From positions 12,676,501 to 12,740,500 of the forward strand of contig NZ_JACHMB010000001.1 in the NCBI RefSeq assembly GCF_014204795.1: 64,000 nt of DNA, in the 5' to 3' direction. Below the pieces are notes generated by a model that was not told the DNA's origin, did no database searches, and saw nothing but the letters and a program-made list of their open reading frames with translations. The translations under genes and the position numbers were made by a program. How positions within the stretch are numbered: position 1 is the stretch's first letter; the number at the start of each line of letters is the position of its first letter. The stretch comes from Nonomuraea jabiensis (lineage in GTDB: Bacteria > Actinomycetota > Actinomycetes > Streptosporangiales > Streptosporangiaceae). Below, piece after piece: positions 18,471 to 27,565 of this stretch.

Positions 18471-19481
18471 TCAGGGAGAGGTCTGCCAAAGAATCCGCGA
18501 CACGTCCGGCTTGGGGGCGACTCCGCGCAGCGACAGCCAGGCCAGGCCGTGGCGGGCGGCGTAGGCGGCCAGGGTCCGGGCGTCGACCTCGTTCAGGTCG
18601 CCCTCGCCCGCCAGCACCGGGCTGAGCGCGATGCGCGGCCACGCCTCCTCGGGGTCGTCCAGGCCCTGGGCCTGCGCGATCTGGTCCCTGGCCGCCAGCA
18701 CGGCCTCCGCCACCCGGCGCAGCCGGCCGTCCGGGGCGCCGCGCGGCTCGATGTCGGCCAGCAGGTTGACGGTGCCGATCTCGGCGCCCGCCTGGCGGGT
18801 GGCCCGCAGCATCGCCACGTCGCCGGAGCCCAGCCCTTCCGGCTTCAGCGACAGCGTGAAGCTGACCTGGAGCGGCCGCTCGCGCTGCATGGCGTAGATG
18901 GCCCGCGCCCGGCGCAGCACGGCGGCCTCGTCCTTGCTGTCGCTGACCTCGAAGTCGATGGTGTCGGCGTCGAACGCCCCGACCACCCTGCGGTAGGCGG
19001 CCGCGAGCCCGCCGGGCCTGGTGCAGGTGTCGGCCAGCTCCTGCCCCTCCGGGCCGCCGAACACGGGCGCGGCGTCGCCGCCCAGCGCCCTGAGGCGGCC
19101 GATCCGGTTGGCGACGGGGTTCTGGCCGGGATCGAGCGGGTCGGACTGGGACGGACCATTCCATTTGGGCGCGCAGCCGTCGTCGCCCGCGACGAGGTGG
19201 CCGAGCGCGTAGCGGCGCACACCGGTGCGCCGGGTCTCCTTGGGCAGGTCGAACTCGGGCTCGCGAGCGGTGTCGACGAACTCCACGAACGCCGCCTGCG
19301 GCTCCACCGCCACCGGTGGCGAGGCGGCAGGGGTGTGCCTCACCACCGGCGGTCGCGGCGCGAGCGTGGCGCCCGCGGGAAGCAGGCGCACGATCGCTCC
19401 GGTGGCGCCGGTGAGCGCGAGGGCCGCGAGGATCGCGAGCGGGCGCGGGAGCGTGCCCGGCTCCCTCTTGTGCCGCGGCAT
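18471..19481 (-). CDS. Secreted or anchored GH18 chitinase-like protein, catalytic Glu missing
   Basis: 336 residues from ATG 19481 (GTG 19493 possible). An N-terminal membrane or signal helix (about residues 11-35) precedes a Pro-rich linker and a barrel resembling bacterial GH18 chitinases: YALGHLVAGDDGCAPKWNG, GGDAAPVFGGPEGQEL, then ADTIDFEVSD where chitinases have a DFDIEG-like DxxDxDxE motif, and later LQVSFTLSLKPEGL. The catalytic Glu is replaced by Ser and the preceding Asp by Glu; the MDYG motif is also lost. It may bind chitin or peptidoglycan without cutting. The GH18 likeness is judged by eye. Confidence 0.65.
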   Translation of the reverse strand: MPRHKREPGTLPRPLAILAALALTGATGAIVRLLPAGATLAPRPPVVRHTPAASPPVAVEPQAAFVEFVDTAREPEFDLPKETRRTGVRRYALGHLVAGDDGCAPKWNGPSQSDPLDPGQNPVANRIGRLRALGGDAAPVFGGPEGQELADTCTRPGGLAAAYRRVVGAFDADTIDFEVSDSKDEAAVLRRARAIYAMQRERPLQVSFTLSLKPEGLGSGDVAMLRATRQAGAEIGTVNLLADIEPRGAPDGRLRRVAEAVLAARDQIAQAQGLDDPEEAWPRIALSPVLAGEGDLNEVDARTLAAYAARHGLAWLSLRGVAPKPDVSRILWQTSP

Positions 19482-19599
19482 AGGCCACCCCACGTGGTCA
19501 TTCGGCTACGTACCGGCGCTGACTCGAACGGTAGCAAGCGCGCGAGCCGCTGGGCGGCCCTTTTCCGGCACGCGTCCGTTGTGTGCGGATAATGTCGTC

Positions 19600-20514
19600 A
19601 TGAAGCTGCGGATCTTCACCGAGCCCCAGCAGGGCGCGACATATGACGACCTGCTCACCGTCGCCCAGGCCACCGAACGACTGGGTTTTGACGCCTTCTT
19701 CCGTTCCGACCACTACATGCGCATCGGCCCCGGCGACCCGGGCGTCGGCTCGACCGACGCGTGGATCACGCTGGCCGGCCTGGCCAGGGAGACCTCGCGG
19801 ATCCGGCTGGGCACCCTGGTGACGCCGGCCACGTTCCGGCTGCCCGGGCCGCTGGCGATCAGCGTCGCGCAGATCGACCAGATGAGCGGCGGCCGGGTCG
19901 AGCTGGGCTTCGGCACGGGCTGGTTCGACACCGAGCACGCGGCGTACGGCATCCCGTTCCCGCCGCAGAACGAGCGGTTCGGGCGGTTCGAGGAGCAGCT
20001 CGAGATCATCACGGGCCTGTGGACCGCGGAGAAGAGCTTCTCGTTCGAGGGCAGCTACTACCGGGTGGCCGACTCCCCCGCGCTGCCCAAGCCGGTCCAG
20101 CGGCCCAGGCCGCCGATCATCATCGGCGGGTTCGGCGCCAAGCGCACGCCGCGGCTGGCGGCCACGTACGCCGACGAGTACAACCTCCCGTTCCACACCC
20201 TGGCCGACACGGAGCAGGCGTTCGCGCGGGTGCGCGCGGCCTGCGAGACGACCGGGCGCAGCCTGACCTACTCGGTGGCGCAGACCACCGTCGTGGGCGC
20301 GGACCGGGCGGAGGTCGAGCGGCGCGCGGCCGCCATCGGCGAGAACCCCGAGACCCTGCCCGCGGGCGGCCTGTGCGGCACCCCGGCCGAGATCGTGGAG
20401 AAGATCGGCAAGTTCGCCGAGCTGGGCGCCGAGACGGTCTACCTCCAGATCATGGACCTGAACGACCTCGAGCACCTGGAGCTGATCGCCGCTGAGGTGC
20501 TTCCGCACGTGTAA
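19600..20514 (+). CDS. F420-dependent luciferase-like oxidoreductase (TIGR03560 type)
   Basis: 304 residues from ATG 19600. Motifs include FDAFFRSDHYMRIG, IRLGTLVTPATFRLPGPLA, VELGFGTGWFDTEHAAYGIP and PPIIIGGFGAKRTPRLAA. The SDHY and GTGWFDTEH patterns match a well-populated actinobacterial F420-dependent subfamily. The substrate is unknown. It precedes the RNA repair genes by about 45 bases on the same strand and could be co-transcribed with them. The preceding 118 bases hold no gene. Confidence 0.9.
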   Translation: MKLRIFTEPQQGATYDDLLTVAQATERLGFDAFFRSDHYMRIGPGDPGVGSTDAWITLAGLARETSRIRLGTLVTPATFRLPGPLAISVAQIDQMSGGRVELGFGTGWFDTEHAAYGIPFPPQNERFGRFEEQLEIITGLWTAEKSFSFEGSYYRVADSPALPKPVQRPRPPIIIGGFGAKRTPRLAATYADEYNLPFHTLADTEQAFARVRAACETTGRSLTYSVAQTTVVGADRAEVERRAAAIGENPETLPAGGLCGTPAEIVEKIGKFAELGAETVYLQIMDLNDLEHLELIAAEVLPHV

Positions 20515-20558
20515 GTAATCATTGGCGGCGCTTCGTGGCGGTACGGCAGACTTGGGAC

Positions 20559-22046
20559 GTGCTGCTGACGATCACGACCACCGCGAGGCCCGCCACTGAC
20601 CTGGGTTTCCTCCTGCACAAGCATCCCGGGCGGGTGCAGGAGTTCGGCCAGTCGTTCGGCACGGCGACGGTGTTCTACCCCGAGGCCGAGGAGGAGCGCT
20701 GCACGGCGGCTCTCCTCCTCGAAGTCGATCCGATCGCGCTGGTCAGGTCGCGCGGCAAGAGCTCGCCCGACTTCAGCCTGTCGCAGTACGTCAACGACCG
20801 CCCCTACGCGGCCTCCTCGCTGCTGGCCGTGGCGCTGGCCGACGTGTTCCGCACGGCGCGGGCGGGCCGGTGCAACGCCAGGCCCGCGCTGCCGGGCACG
20901 CCGCTGCCGCTGGAGCTGCGGCTGCCCGCGCTGCCCTGCCGGGGCGGCCCCGAGCTGGCCGCCAGGCTCTTCGAGCCGCTCGGGTGGGAGGTGGACGCGC
21001 AGGCCGTGCCGCTCGACGAGGGCTTCCCCGAATGGGGTGATTCGCGCTACGTCGGGCTCACCCTCCGCGGCACGGCGCGCCTCGCCGACGCGCTCAACCA
21101 CCTGTACGTGCTGCTGCCGGTGCTCGACGACGGCAAGCACTACTGGATCGCGCCCGACGAGGTCGACAAGCTGATCAGGGCGGGGGCGGGCTGGCTGTCG
21201 GGGCACCCGGAGCGCGGCCTGATCACCCGGCGCTACCTGGGGCGGCGCTGGGCGCTGGCCCGCACCGCGCTGGCGCGCCTGGCCGAGCTGGGCGACGAGA
21301 CCGAGGAGCAGCTGGAGCCCGCGGTCGAGGAGGACGCGCCCGCCGACGAGGCCGCCGCCGCCGAAGCCGAGGCCGCCGAAGCCGAGGCCCAGGGTGACGC
21401 TTCTCAGGAGGAGGCCGCCCAGGAGGCGGCTCCCAAGGCGAAGCCGCTGAACCTCCGGCGGCGCGAGGCGGTGCTGGCCAAGCTGGAGGAGCTCGGCGCG
21501 GTCAGCGTGATCGACCTGGGCTGCGGCCAGGGCGAGCTGGTCGGCGCGCTGCTGGCCAGGCCCAGGTTCGCCCGGGTCGGCGGCATGGACGTCTCGTCGA
21601 TGGCGCTCACCATCGCCGCCCGCAAGCTGCGCCTGGAGCGCATGCCCGACAGCAAGCGCGCCAGGCTCACCCTGTTCCAGGGCGCGCTCACGTACACCGA
21701 CAAGCGGCTGTCCGGCTACGACGCCGCGGTGCTCATGGAGGTGATCGAGCACGTCGACCCGCCGCGCCTGACCGCGCTCGAACGCGTCGTGTTCGGCCGC
21801 GCCCGTCCCCAGCACGTGCTCGTCACCACCCCCAACGTCGAGCACAACGTCCGCTACGAGTTCCTGACCGGCCTGCGCCACCCCGACCACCGCTTCGAGT
21901 GGACCCGCGCCGAGTTCGCCGCCTGGGCCACCAGGGTCGCCGGCGAGTACGGCTACCAGGTCGCCTTCGAGCCGGTCGGCGACGACGACCCCGAGGTCGG
22001 CCCGCCGACCCAGATGGGAGTGTTCACCCGTGATCAGCGTTCCTGA
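20559..22046 (+). CDS. hen1: 3'-terminal RNA ribose 2'-O-methyltransferase Hen1
   Basis: About 495 residues from GTG 20559 (VLLTITTTARPATDLG), the usual family start; an upstream GTG 20535 would add 8 residues. The N-terminal Hen1 domain is followed by an Ala/Glu-rich linker (about residues 255-290) and a C-terminal SAM methyltransferase with DLGCGQGEL (about residue 318) and the metal-site motif MEVIEHVD with TTPNVEHN. It methylates the 2'-OH of the broken 3' end before ligation so that a repaired RNA cannot be cut again at the same place. It overlaps pnkp by 17 bases. Confidence 0.95.
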   Translation: MLLTITTTARPATDLGFLLHKHPGRVQEFGQSFGTATVFYPEAEEERCTAALLLEVDPIALVRSRGKSSPDFSLSQYVNDRPYAASSLLAVALADVFRTARAGRCNARPALPGTPLPLELRLPALPCRGGPELAARLFEPLGWEVDAQAVPLDEGFPEWGDSRYVGLTLRGTARLADALNHLYVLLPVLDDGKHYWIAPDEVDKLIRAGAGWLSGHPERGLITRRYLGRRWALARTALARLAELGDETEEQLEPAVEEDAPADEAAAAEAEAAEAEAQGDASQEEAAQEAAPKAKPLNLRRREAVLAKLEELGAVSVIDLGCGQGELVGALLARPRFARVGGMDVSSMALTIAARKLRLERMPDSKRARLTLFQGALTYTDKRLSGYDAAVLMEVIEHVDPPRLTALERVVFGRARPQHVLVTTPNVEHNVRYEFLTGLRHPDHRFEWTRAEFAAWATRVAGEYGYQVAFEPVGDDDPEVGPPTQMGVFTRDQRS

Positions 22047-24492
22047 GCTCTCGCTGGTGGTGCTCGTCGGCGTCTCGGGCAGCGGCAAGTCGACGTTCGC
22101 CAGGAAGCACTTCAAGCCCACGCAGGTCATCTCCTCCGACTTCTGCCGCGGCCTGGTCTCCGACGACGAGAACGACCAGTCGGCCACGCCCGCGGCATTC
22201 GACCTGCTGCACCACATCGTCGGCGTGCGGCTGGCCAGGGGCCTGTTCACCGTGGTCGACGCCACCAACGTCCAGTACGCGGCCCGCCGGAGCCTCCTCG
22301 ACCTGGCCAGGAAGCACGACGTGCTGTGCGACGCGATCGTGCTCGACGTGCCCGAGGAGGTGGCCATCGAGCGCAACGCCACCCGGCCCGACCGCGACTT
22401 CGGCCCCGGCGTGGTGATCCGCCAGCGCAAGGAGCTGCGCCGCTCGCTGAGCAGGATCTCCAACGACGGGTTCCGGCGGGTCCACGTGCTGCGCGGCCTC
22501 GACGAGATCGACGCCGCGGAGATCACGTACGAGCGGGCCTGGTCCGACCGGACCGAGCTGACCGGCCCCTTCGACATCATCGGCGACGTCCACGGCTGCC
22601 GCGCCGAACTGGAGGCGCTGCTGCGCAGGCTCGGCTGGGAGGGGCTCACGCACCCGGAGGGCCGCACGGCCGTGTTCGTCGGCGACCTGGTCGACCGCGG
22701 CCCCGACACCCCCGGCGTGCTGCGCCTGGTGATGGACATGGTCGAGGCCGGCACCGCGATCTGCGTGGCCGGCAACCACGAGCAGAAGCTCGTGCGCGCC
22801 CTCAACGGCCGCAAGGTCACGGTCGCGCACGGCCTGCGGGAGTCGCTCGACCAGCTCGCGGCGCAGGAGCCGGAGTTCGTGGAGCGGGCCAGGACGTTCA
22901 TGGACGGCCTGCTCAGCCACTACCGCCTCGACGGCGGCCGGCTCGTGGTCGCGCACGCGGGCCTGAAGGAGGCCTACCACGGCCGCGCCTCGGGCCGGGT
23001 GCGCGCGTTCGCCCTGTACGGCGACACGACCGGCGAGACCGACGAGTACGGCCTGCCCGTCCGCTACCCGTGGGCCGACGAGTACCGCGGCCGGGCGATG
23101 GTCGTCTACGGCCACACCCCCACGGTCCGCCCCGAGTGGGTGAACAACACGATCTGCCTCGACACCGGCTGCGTCTTCGGCGGCCACCTGACCGCGCTGC
23201 GCTACCCGGAGCGGCAGATCGTCCAGGTCCCGGCGGAGAAGGTCTGGTACGAGCCGGCCAAGCCCCTCGGCACCGGCTCGGCCCGCGATCCCGGCATGCT
23301 GGACATCAACGACGTGATCGGCACCCGGCACGTCGAGACCAGATTCGGCACCAGGGTCAAGGTCCTGGAGGAGAACGCGGCCGCGGCCCTGGAGGTCATG
23401 AGCCGGTTCGCGGTGGACCCGCGCTGGCTGGTCTACCTGCCGCCCACCATGGCGCCGCCGGAGACGTCCAAGCTCGACGGCTACCTGGAGCACCCGCACG
23501 AGGCGTTCGAGGAGTTCGCCGCCGCCGGGGTGCGCGAGGTCGTGTGCGAGGAGAAGCACATGGGCTCGCGGGCCGTCGCCGTGCTGGCCAGGACGCCGGA
23601 GGTGGCGGCGGCCAGGTTCGGCGTGACGGACGGCAGCACGGGCGCCGTCTACACGCGCACCGGGCGGCCGTTCTTCGCCGACACCGCGCCGCTGGTCGAG
23701 CGGTTGCGCGAGGCGTGCGAGCCGCTCTGGGCGGAGCTGGACTCCGACTGGGTGGCGCTCGACTGCGAGCTGCTGCCCTGGTCGGCGAAGGCCGGCGACC
23801 TGATCAGGTCGCAGTACGCCTCCGTCGGCGCGGCCGCCCGCGCCGCGCTGCCCGAGGCGGTCGCGGCCCTGGAAGCGGCGGCCGGGCGGGGAATGGACGT
23901 GGGCGGACTGCTGACCCGCGCCCGGCGCCGCTCCCACAACGCTGCCCTGTTCCGCGACGCTTATGCGCGCTACTGCTGGCCCGTCGACGGTCTGGAGGGC
24001 ATCCGGCTGGCGCCGTTCCAGATCCTCGCCTGCGAGGGGCGGGCCACGGCGCTGGAGCCGCACGCCTGGCACCTGTCCACGCTGGCGCTGCTCGACTCGC
24101 CGCTGATCGCCCCCACCAGGCACGTCTTCGTCACGCTCGACTCGCCCGGGTCGAGGGCGTCGGCGACCGAGTGGTGGGAGTCCCTGACGGCGGCGGGCGG
24201 CGAGGGCATGGTGGTCAAGCCCGCGGCGTACGCCCCCGGCCGGGTGCAGCCCGGGGTGAAGGTGCGCGGGCGCGAATACCTGCGCATCATCTACGGCCCC
24301 GACTACACCGAGTCGCTCGACGTGCTGCGCCGGCGCTTCCTCGGCAAGAAGCGCTCGATGGCGCTGCGCGAGTACGCGCTGGGGCTGGAGGCGCTGTCGC
24401 GGCTGGCGGAGGGCGAGGCGGCCTGGCGGGTGCACGAGCCGGTCTTCGCGGTGCTGGCCCTGGAGTCGGAGCCCGTGGACCCCCGGCTCTGA
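22030..24492 (+). CDS. pnkp: Polynucleotide kinase-phosphatase-ligase Pnkp
   Basis: 820 residues from GTG 22030. Three modules are visible: a 5' kinase with P-loop GVSGSGKST (about residues 14-22); a calcineurin-like 2',3'-phosphatase with GDVHGC (about residue 184), GDLVDRGPDTPG and GNHEQK; and an adenylyltransferase/ligase with the nucleotidyl lysine in EEKHMGSRA (about Lys511) and a downstream GEGMVVKP. Pnkp and Hen1 form a heterotetramer that heals and seals RNAs cut by ribotoxins. The length and domain order are canonical. No toxin gene is seen nearby. Confidence 0.97.
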   Translation: MISVPELSLVVLVGVSGSGKSTFARKHFKPTQVISSDFCRGLVSDDENDQSATPAAFDLLHHIVGVRLARGLFTVVDATNVQYAARRSLLDLARKHDVLCDAIVLDVPEEVAIERNATRPDRDFGPGVVIRQRKELRRSLSRISNDGFRRVHVLRGLDEIDAAEITYERAWSDRTELTGPFDIIGDVHGCRAELEALLRRLGWEGLTHPEGRTAVFVGDLVDRGPDTPGVLRLVMDMVEAGTAICVAGNHEQKLVRALNGRKVTVAHGLRESLDQLAAQEPEFVERARTFMDGLLSHYRLDGGRLVVAHAGLKEAYHGRASGRVRAFALYGDTTGETDEYGLPVRYPWADEYRGRAMVVYGHTPTVRPEWVNNTICLDTGCVFGGHLTALRYPERQIVQVPAEKVWYEPAKPLGTGSARDPGMLDINDVIGTRHVETRFGTRVKVLEENAAAALEVMSRFAVDPRWLVYLPPTMAPPETSKLDGYLEHPHEAFEEFAAAGVREVVCEEKHMGSRAVAVLARTPEVAAARFGVTDGSTGAVYTRTGRPFFADTAPLVERLREACEPLWAELDSDWVALDCELLPWSAKAGDLIRSQYASVGAAARAALPEAVAALEAAAGRGMDVGGLLTRARRRSHNAALFRDAYARYCWPVDGLEGIRLAPFQILACEGRATALEPHAWHLSTLALLDSPLIAPTRHVFVTLDSPGSRASATEWWESLTAAGGEGMVVKPAAYAPGRVQPGVKVRGREYLRIIYGPDYTESLDVLRRRFLGKKRSMALREYALGLEALSRLAEGEAAWRVHEPVFAVLALESEPVDPRL

Positions 24493-24541
24493 CTAACGCC
24501 ATGACCTGCGGGTATGTCCTCCCACCACGGGAAGGACCTGC

Positions 24542-25942
24542 ATGGCAACGAAGTTCGCGCACCACGAGCACCTCGGCCACGTCGTCTTCATCACGGCGGC
24601 CGCGGCCATCGGGGGGTTCCTGTTCGGCTACGACAGCGCCGTCATCAACGGCGCCGTCGTCGGCATCCAGAAGTACTTCCACGTGGGGCCGGTCGAGATC
24701 GGGTTCGTGGTGGCCATCGCCCTGCTCGGGTCCGCCGTGGGGGCGTGGGCGGGCGGCGGGCTGGCCGACCGGCTGGGGCGCACCAGGACGATGCAGGTGG
24801 CGGCGCTGCTGTTCGCGGTCAGCTCGATCGGGCAGATGCTGCCGTTCGCCATCTGGGATCTCGCGTTCTGGCGCGTGATCGCGGGCTTCGCGATCGGCAT
24901 GGCCTCGGTGATCGGGCCCGCGTACATCGCCGAGGTGGCCCCGCCCGCCTACCGGGGCCGGCTGGGCTCGTTCCAGCAGCTGGCGATCGTGCTGGGCATC
25001 GCGGTCTCGCAGCTCGTCGACTTCCTGATCGTCCAGCTGGCCGGCGGCAACGTGAACAACCCCCTCTGGGGCCTGCAGGCGTGGCAGTGGATGCTGGGCG
25101 CCTGCGTCGTGCCCGCCCTGTTCTACCTGACGTTCGCGCTGATCATCCCCGAGTCGCCGCGCTACCTGATCATGTCGGGGCGCACCAGGAGGGCCCGCGA
25201 GGTGCTGGCCGAGATCGAGCCCGAGGACGTGGACATCGAGGCCCACATCGCGGAGATCCAGCACGTGCTGCGCACCCAGCGGGTGCCGGGGCTGAAGGAC
25301 CTGCGCGGGCCCGCGCTCGGGCTGCTGCCGATCGTCTGGATCGGGATCGGCCTGTCGGTCTTCCAGCAGTTCGTCGGCATCAACGTGATCTTCTACTACT
25401 CGTCCGTGCTGTGGCAGTCGGTCGGCATCAACCAGAGCGCCTCGCTGCTGATCAGCTTCTCCAGCTCGATGATCAACATCGTGGGCACGTTCATCGCGAT
25501 CTCGCTCGTGGACAGGATCGGGCGCAAGCCGCTGCTCCTGATCGGCTCCGCCGGCATGGCGGTGTCGCTGGCCACCGCGGCGTGGGCGTTCAGCGCGGCC
25601 CGGACGGTGGGCACGACGGTCACGCTGCCCGACCCGCAGGGGCTGGTCGCGCTCGTGGCGGCCAACGTGTTCGTGCTGTTCTTCGCCCTGTCCTGGGGCG
25701 TGGTGGTCTGGGTGCTGCTGGGGGAGATGTTCCCCAACCGCATCCGCGCCGCCGCCCTGGGCGTCTCCGCCGGGGCCCAGTGGATCGCGAACTGGGCGGT
25801 CACGGTGACGTTCCCGGCGATGGCGGCCTGGAACCTGCCGCTCACCTACACCATGTACGCGTTCTTCGCGGTGCTGTCGTTCCTGTTCGTCGTCAGGTGG
25901 GTGCGCGAGACCAAGGGCCGCAAACTCGAAGACATGGGCTAA
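24542..25942 (+). CDS. Sugar porter family MFS transporter
   Basis: 466 residues with twelve predicted membrane segments. Sugar porter signatures are clear: GFLFGYDSAVINGAV in helix 1, GGGLADRLGRTRTM after helix 2, PESPRYLI before the central loop, QQFVGINVIFYYS in helix 7 and VDRIGRKPLLLIG after helix 8. It probably imports a hexose or pentose with protons. It follows pnkp by about 50 bases, with a GGAAGG site just before the ATG. The Mug gene starts 11 bases later. Confidence 0.94.
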   Translation: MATKFAHHEHLGHVVFITAAAAIGGFLFGYDSAVINGAVVGIQKYFHVGPVEIGFVVAIALLGSAVGAWAGGGLADRLGRTRTMQVAALLFAVSSIGQMLPFAIWDLAFWRVIAGFAIGMASVIGPAYIAEVAPPAYRGRLGSFQQLAIVLGIAVSQLVDFLIVQLAGGNVNNPLWGLQAWQWMLGACVVPALFYLTFALIIPESPRYLIMSGRTRRAREVLAEIEPEDVDIEAHIAEIQHVLRTQRVPGLKDLRGPALGLLPIVWIGIGLSVFQQFVGINVIFYYSSVLWQSVGINQSASLLISFSSSMINIVGTFIAISLVDRIGRKPLLLIGSAGMAVSLATAAWAFSAARTVGTTVTLPDPQGLVALVAANVFVLFFALSWGVVVWVLLGEMFPNRIRAAALGVSAGAQWIANWAVTVTFPAMAAWNLPLTYTMYAFFAVLSFLFVVRWVRETKGRKLEDMG

Positions 25943-25952
25943 TCTCCGGCAC

Positions 25953-26477
25953 GTGATTGACGACGTCCTCGCCCCCGAGCTCGACGTGCTGTTCTGCGGC
26001 ATCAACCCCGGCCTCATGTCCGAGGCCACCGGCCACCACTTCGCCCGCCCCGGCAACCGCTTCTGGCCCGCGCTGCACCTGTCCGGCTTCACCCCGCGCC
26101 TGCTGGCCCCGGCCGAGCAGCACCTCCTGCCCTCGTACGGCCTGGGCATCACGAACATCGTCGCCCGCCCGAGCGCCAAGGCGTCGGAGCTGACCAAGGA
26201 GGAGCTGGTCGAGGGCGGCCTGGCCCTGGCCGCGAAGGTGGCGGCCGCGACGCCGACGGTCCTGGCGGTGCTGGGGATCTCGGCGTACCGCACGGCCTTC
26301 GCCCGTCCCAAGGCCCGCATCGGCCTCCAGGCCGAGCCCGTCGGTGGGGCCAGGGTGTGGGTGCTGCCCAACCCGAGCGGGTTGAACGCGCACTGGACCC
26401 TGGCCACCATCGCCGACGAGATGGGACGGCTACGCGGTTACGCGGCCTACTTGGCCGCGAAGTCCTGGGTCCAGTAG
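25953..26477 (+). CDS. mug: Mismatch-specific DNA glycosylase (Mug family)
   Basis: 174 residues from GTG 25953. Mug motifs are visible: GINPGLMSEATGHHFARPGN in the N-terminal half (catalytic Asn region) and NPSGLNAHW near the C-terminus. The enzyme removes uracil or thymine from G:U and G:T mismatches, leaving an abasic site. It lies 10 bases after the sugar transporter and may share its transcript. Its 3' end overlaps the convergent CAP-domain gene by 31 bases. Confidence 0.9.
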   Translation: MIDDVLAPELDVLFCGINPGLMSEATGHHFARPGNRFWPALHLSGFTPRLLAPAEQHLLPSYGLGITNIVARPSAKASELTKEELVEGGLALAAKVAAATPTVLAVLGISAYRTAFARPKARIGLQAEPVGGARVWVLPNPSGLNAHWTLATIADEMGRLRGYAAYLAAKSWVQ

Positions 26478-27310
26478 ATCCGGCCCTGGGAGTTCTTGGC
26501 CACGCCGACGCCGATCAGGTTGTACCGGCAGTTCATGATGTTGGCCCGGTGGCCCGCGCTGTTCATCCAGCCCTGGACCACGGAGGCCGGGGAGGGCTGG
26601 CCGAAGGCGATGTTCTCGGCGAAGGCGTTGCCTCCGCTGAAGCCGGCGGCCCGGATGCGGTCCATGAAGCTGCGGCCGTCCTTGGAGGTGTGGTCGAAGT
26701 AGCCCTGCTTCGCCATGTCGTCGGAGTGGCCGAACGCGGCGGCGCGGAGCTGCGGGTCGTGCTTGAGCGGCTGGCAGCCGCCCTTGGCCCGCTCGGCGTT
26801 GGTCAGCCTGAGGACCTCGTTCTCCTCGGCCGTGCCGACCGTCCCTCCGGACGACGGGGGCGGCGCGGTGGGCGTGCCCGTGGGAGTGCCAGTGGGAGTG
26901 CCCGTTGGGGTGGGCGTCGGCGTGCTGTCAGGGGTGCAGGTCAGCCGGACGGCCCGGGACTTGGCGGTGCCGCCGCGGTAGTCGGTCGCGACCGCGTAGT
27001 AGGTGCCCGGTTTGCAGGCGAGTGTCAGGGTGATGCGGCCGTCCTTGGAGGCCCCGCTCTTGACGACGGGGTCGGGGCCCGGGACGGCGCGCTTGATGCG
27101 GATGCGCAGGAGTGCGCTGTCGTCGCAGTTACGGCGGGTGGCGAACGACTTGATCTTCAATGCGTTGGTGAGGCTGGGCTTGGCCACGTTCACGCGGCAC
27201 GAAGCCTGCGCCTCAGCCGAGCTCTGCGCCGCGGCCTCGGCCGCACCGATCGGCGCGCAGAGCGCCGCCAGGCCGATGAGCCCGGCAAATACCCCAATGG
27301 GTCTACGCAT
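26447..27310 (-). CDS. Secreted CAP/SCP-domain protein
   Basis: 287 residues from ATG 27310, with GGAGGGA 8 bases upstream. A signal peptide (to about residue 25, AAEAAA) is followed by a domain of roughly 100 residues with cysteines, a Thr-Pro-Gly repeat linker and a C-terminal CAP domain: VLRLTNAERAKGGCQPLKHD, HSDDMAKQGYFDHTSKDGRSF, AENIAFGQ and GHRANIMNCRYNLIGVGVA. The CAP His/Glu site residues are present. Secreted CAP proteins of actinomycetes are of unclear function; some bind cell-wall or lipid ligands. Confidence 0.9.
   Translation of the reverse strand: MRRPIGVFAGLIGLAALCAPIGAAEAAAQSSAEAQASCRVNVAKPSLTNALKIKSFATRRNCDDSALLRIRIKRAVPGPDPVVKSGASKDGRITLTLACKPGTYYAVATDYRGGTAKSRAVRLTCTPDSTPTPTPTGTPTGTPTGTPTAPPPSSGGTVGTAEENEVLRLTNAERAKGGCQPLKHDPQLRAAAFGHSDDMAKQGYFDHTSKDGRSFMDRIRAAGFSGGNAFAENIAFGQPSPASVVQGWMNSAGHRANIMNCRYNLIGVGVAKNSQGRIYWTQDFAAK
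26868..26925. repeat. 12-bp tandem repeat coding for the Thr-Pro-Gly linker
   Basis: About four imperfect copies of GTGGGAGTGCCC encode the GTPTGTPTGTPT linker of the CAP-domain protein. Copy number is likely to vary between strains. Confidence 0.75.
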
Positions 27311-27565
27311 AGGGGGTTCCCTCCAGTTGCCATAGACGCTGGATGGCAAGGCATTCTGTCGGGAACGAGACCGACTTGTCACTTAATTGCGACATAAATC
27401 TCGAAACTCAGGTAAACCAGAGTGCCATTTGAGGCGTCCGTGCCCCCGCTGCCGCAGGCCCGAAACTCCTGTCTCACGGGGCTTTGCGCGCTCATGGGCC
27501 CCGTGAAAACCACCTGGAGGTACGCGGGAGATCGCTTGGGGGTTCACGAAGAAGCCCGCGGATCG
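27311..27565. other. Intergenic region without a gene
   Basis: This 255-base stretch lies upstream of the CAP-domain gene and beyond the 3' end of the HAD-like gene. A local AT-rich patch (about 27378-27400) probably holds the CAP-gene promoter on the minus strand. No riboswitch, including a c-di-AMP type sometimes found upstream of wall enzymes, could be recognised. Confidence 0.5.

Noticed and set aside
24542..25942. Link between the sugar porter and the CebR-type operator
   Set aside because: No copy of the 14-bp palindrome is seen upstream of this transporter.
26868..26925. Tandem repeat as a possible CRISPR or mobile element
   Set aside because: It codes for the Thr-Pro-Gly linker of the CAP protein; there are no spacers.
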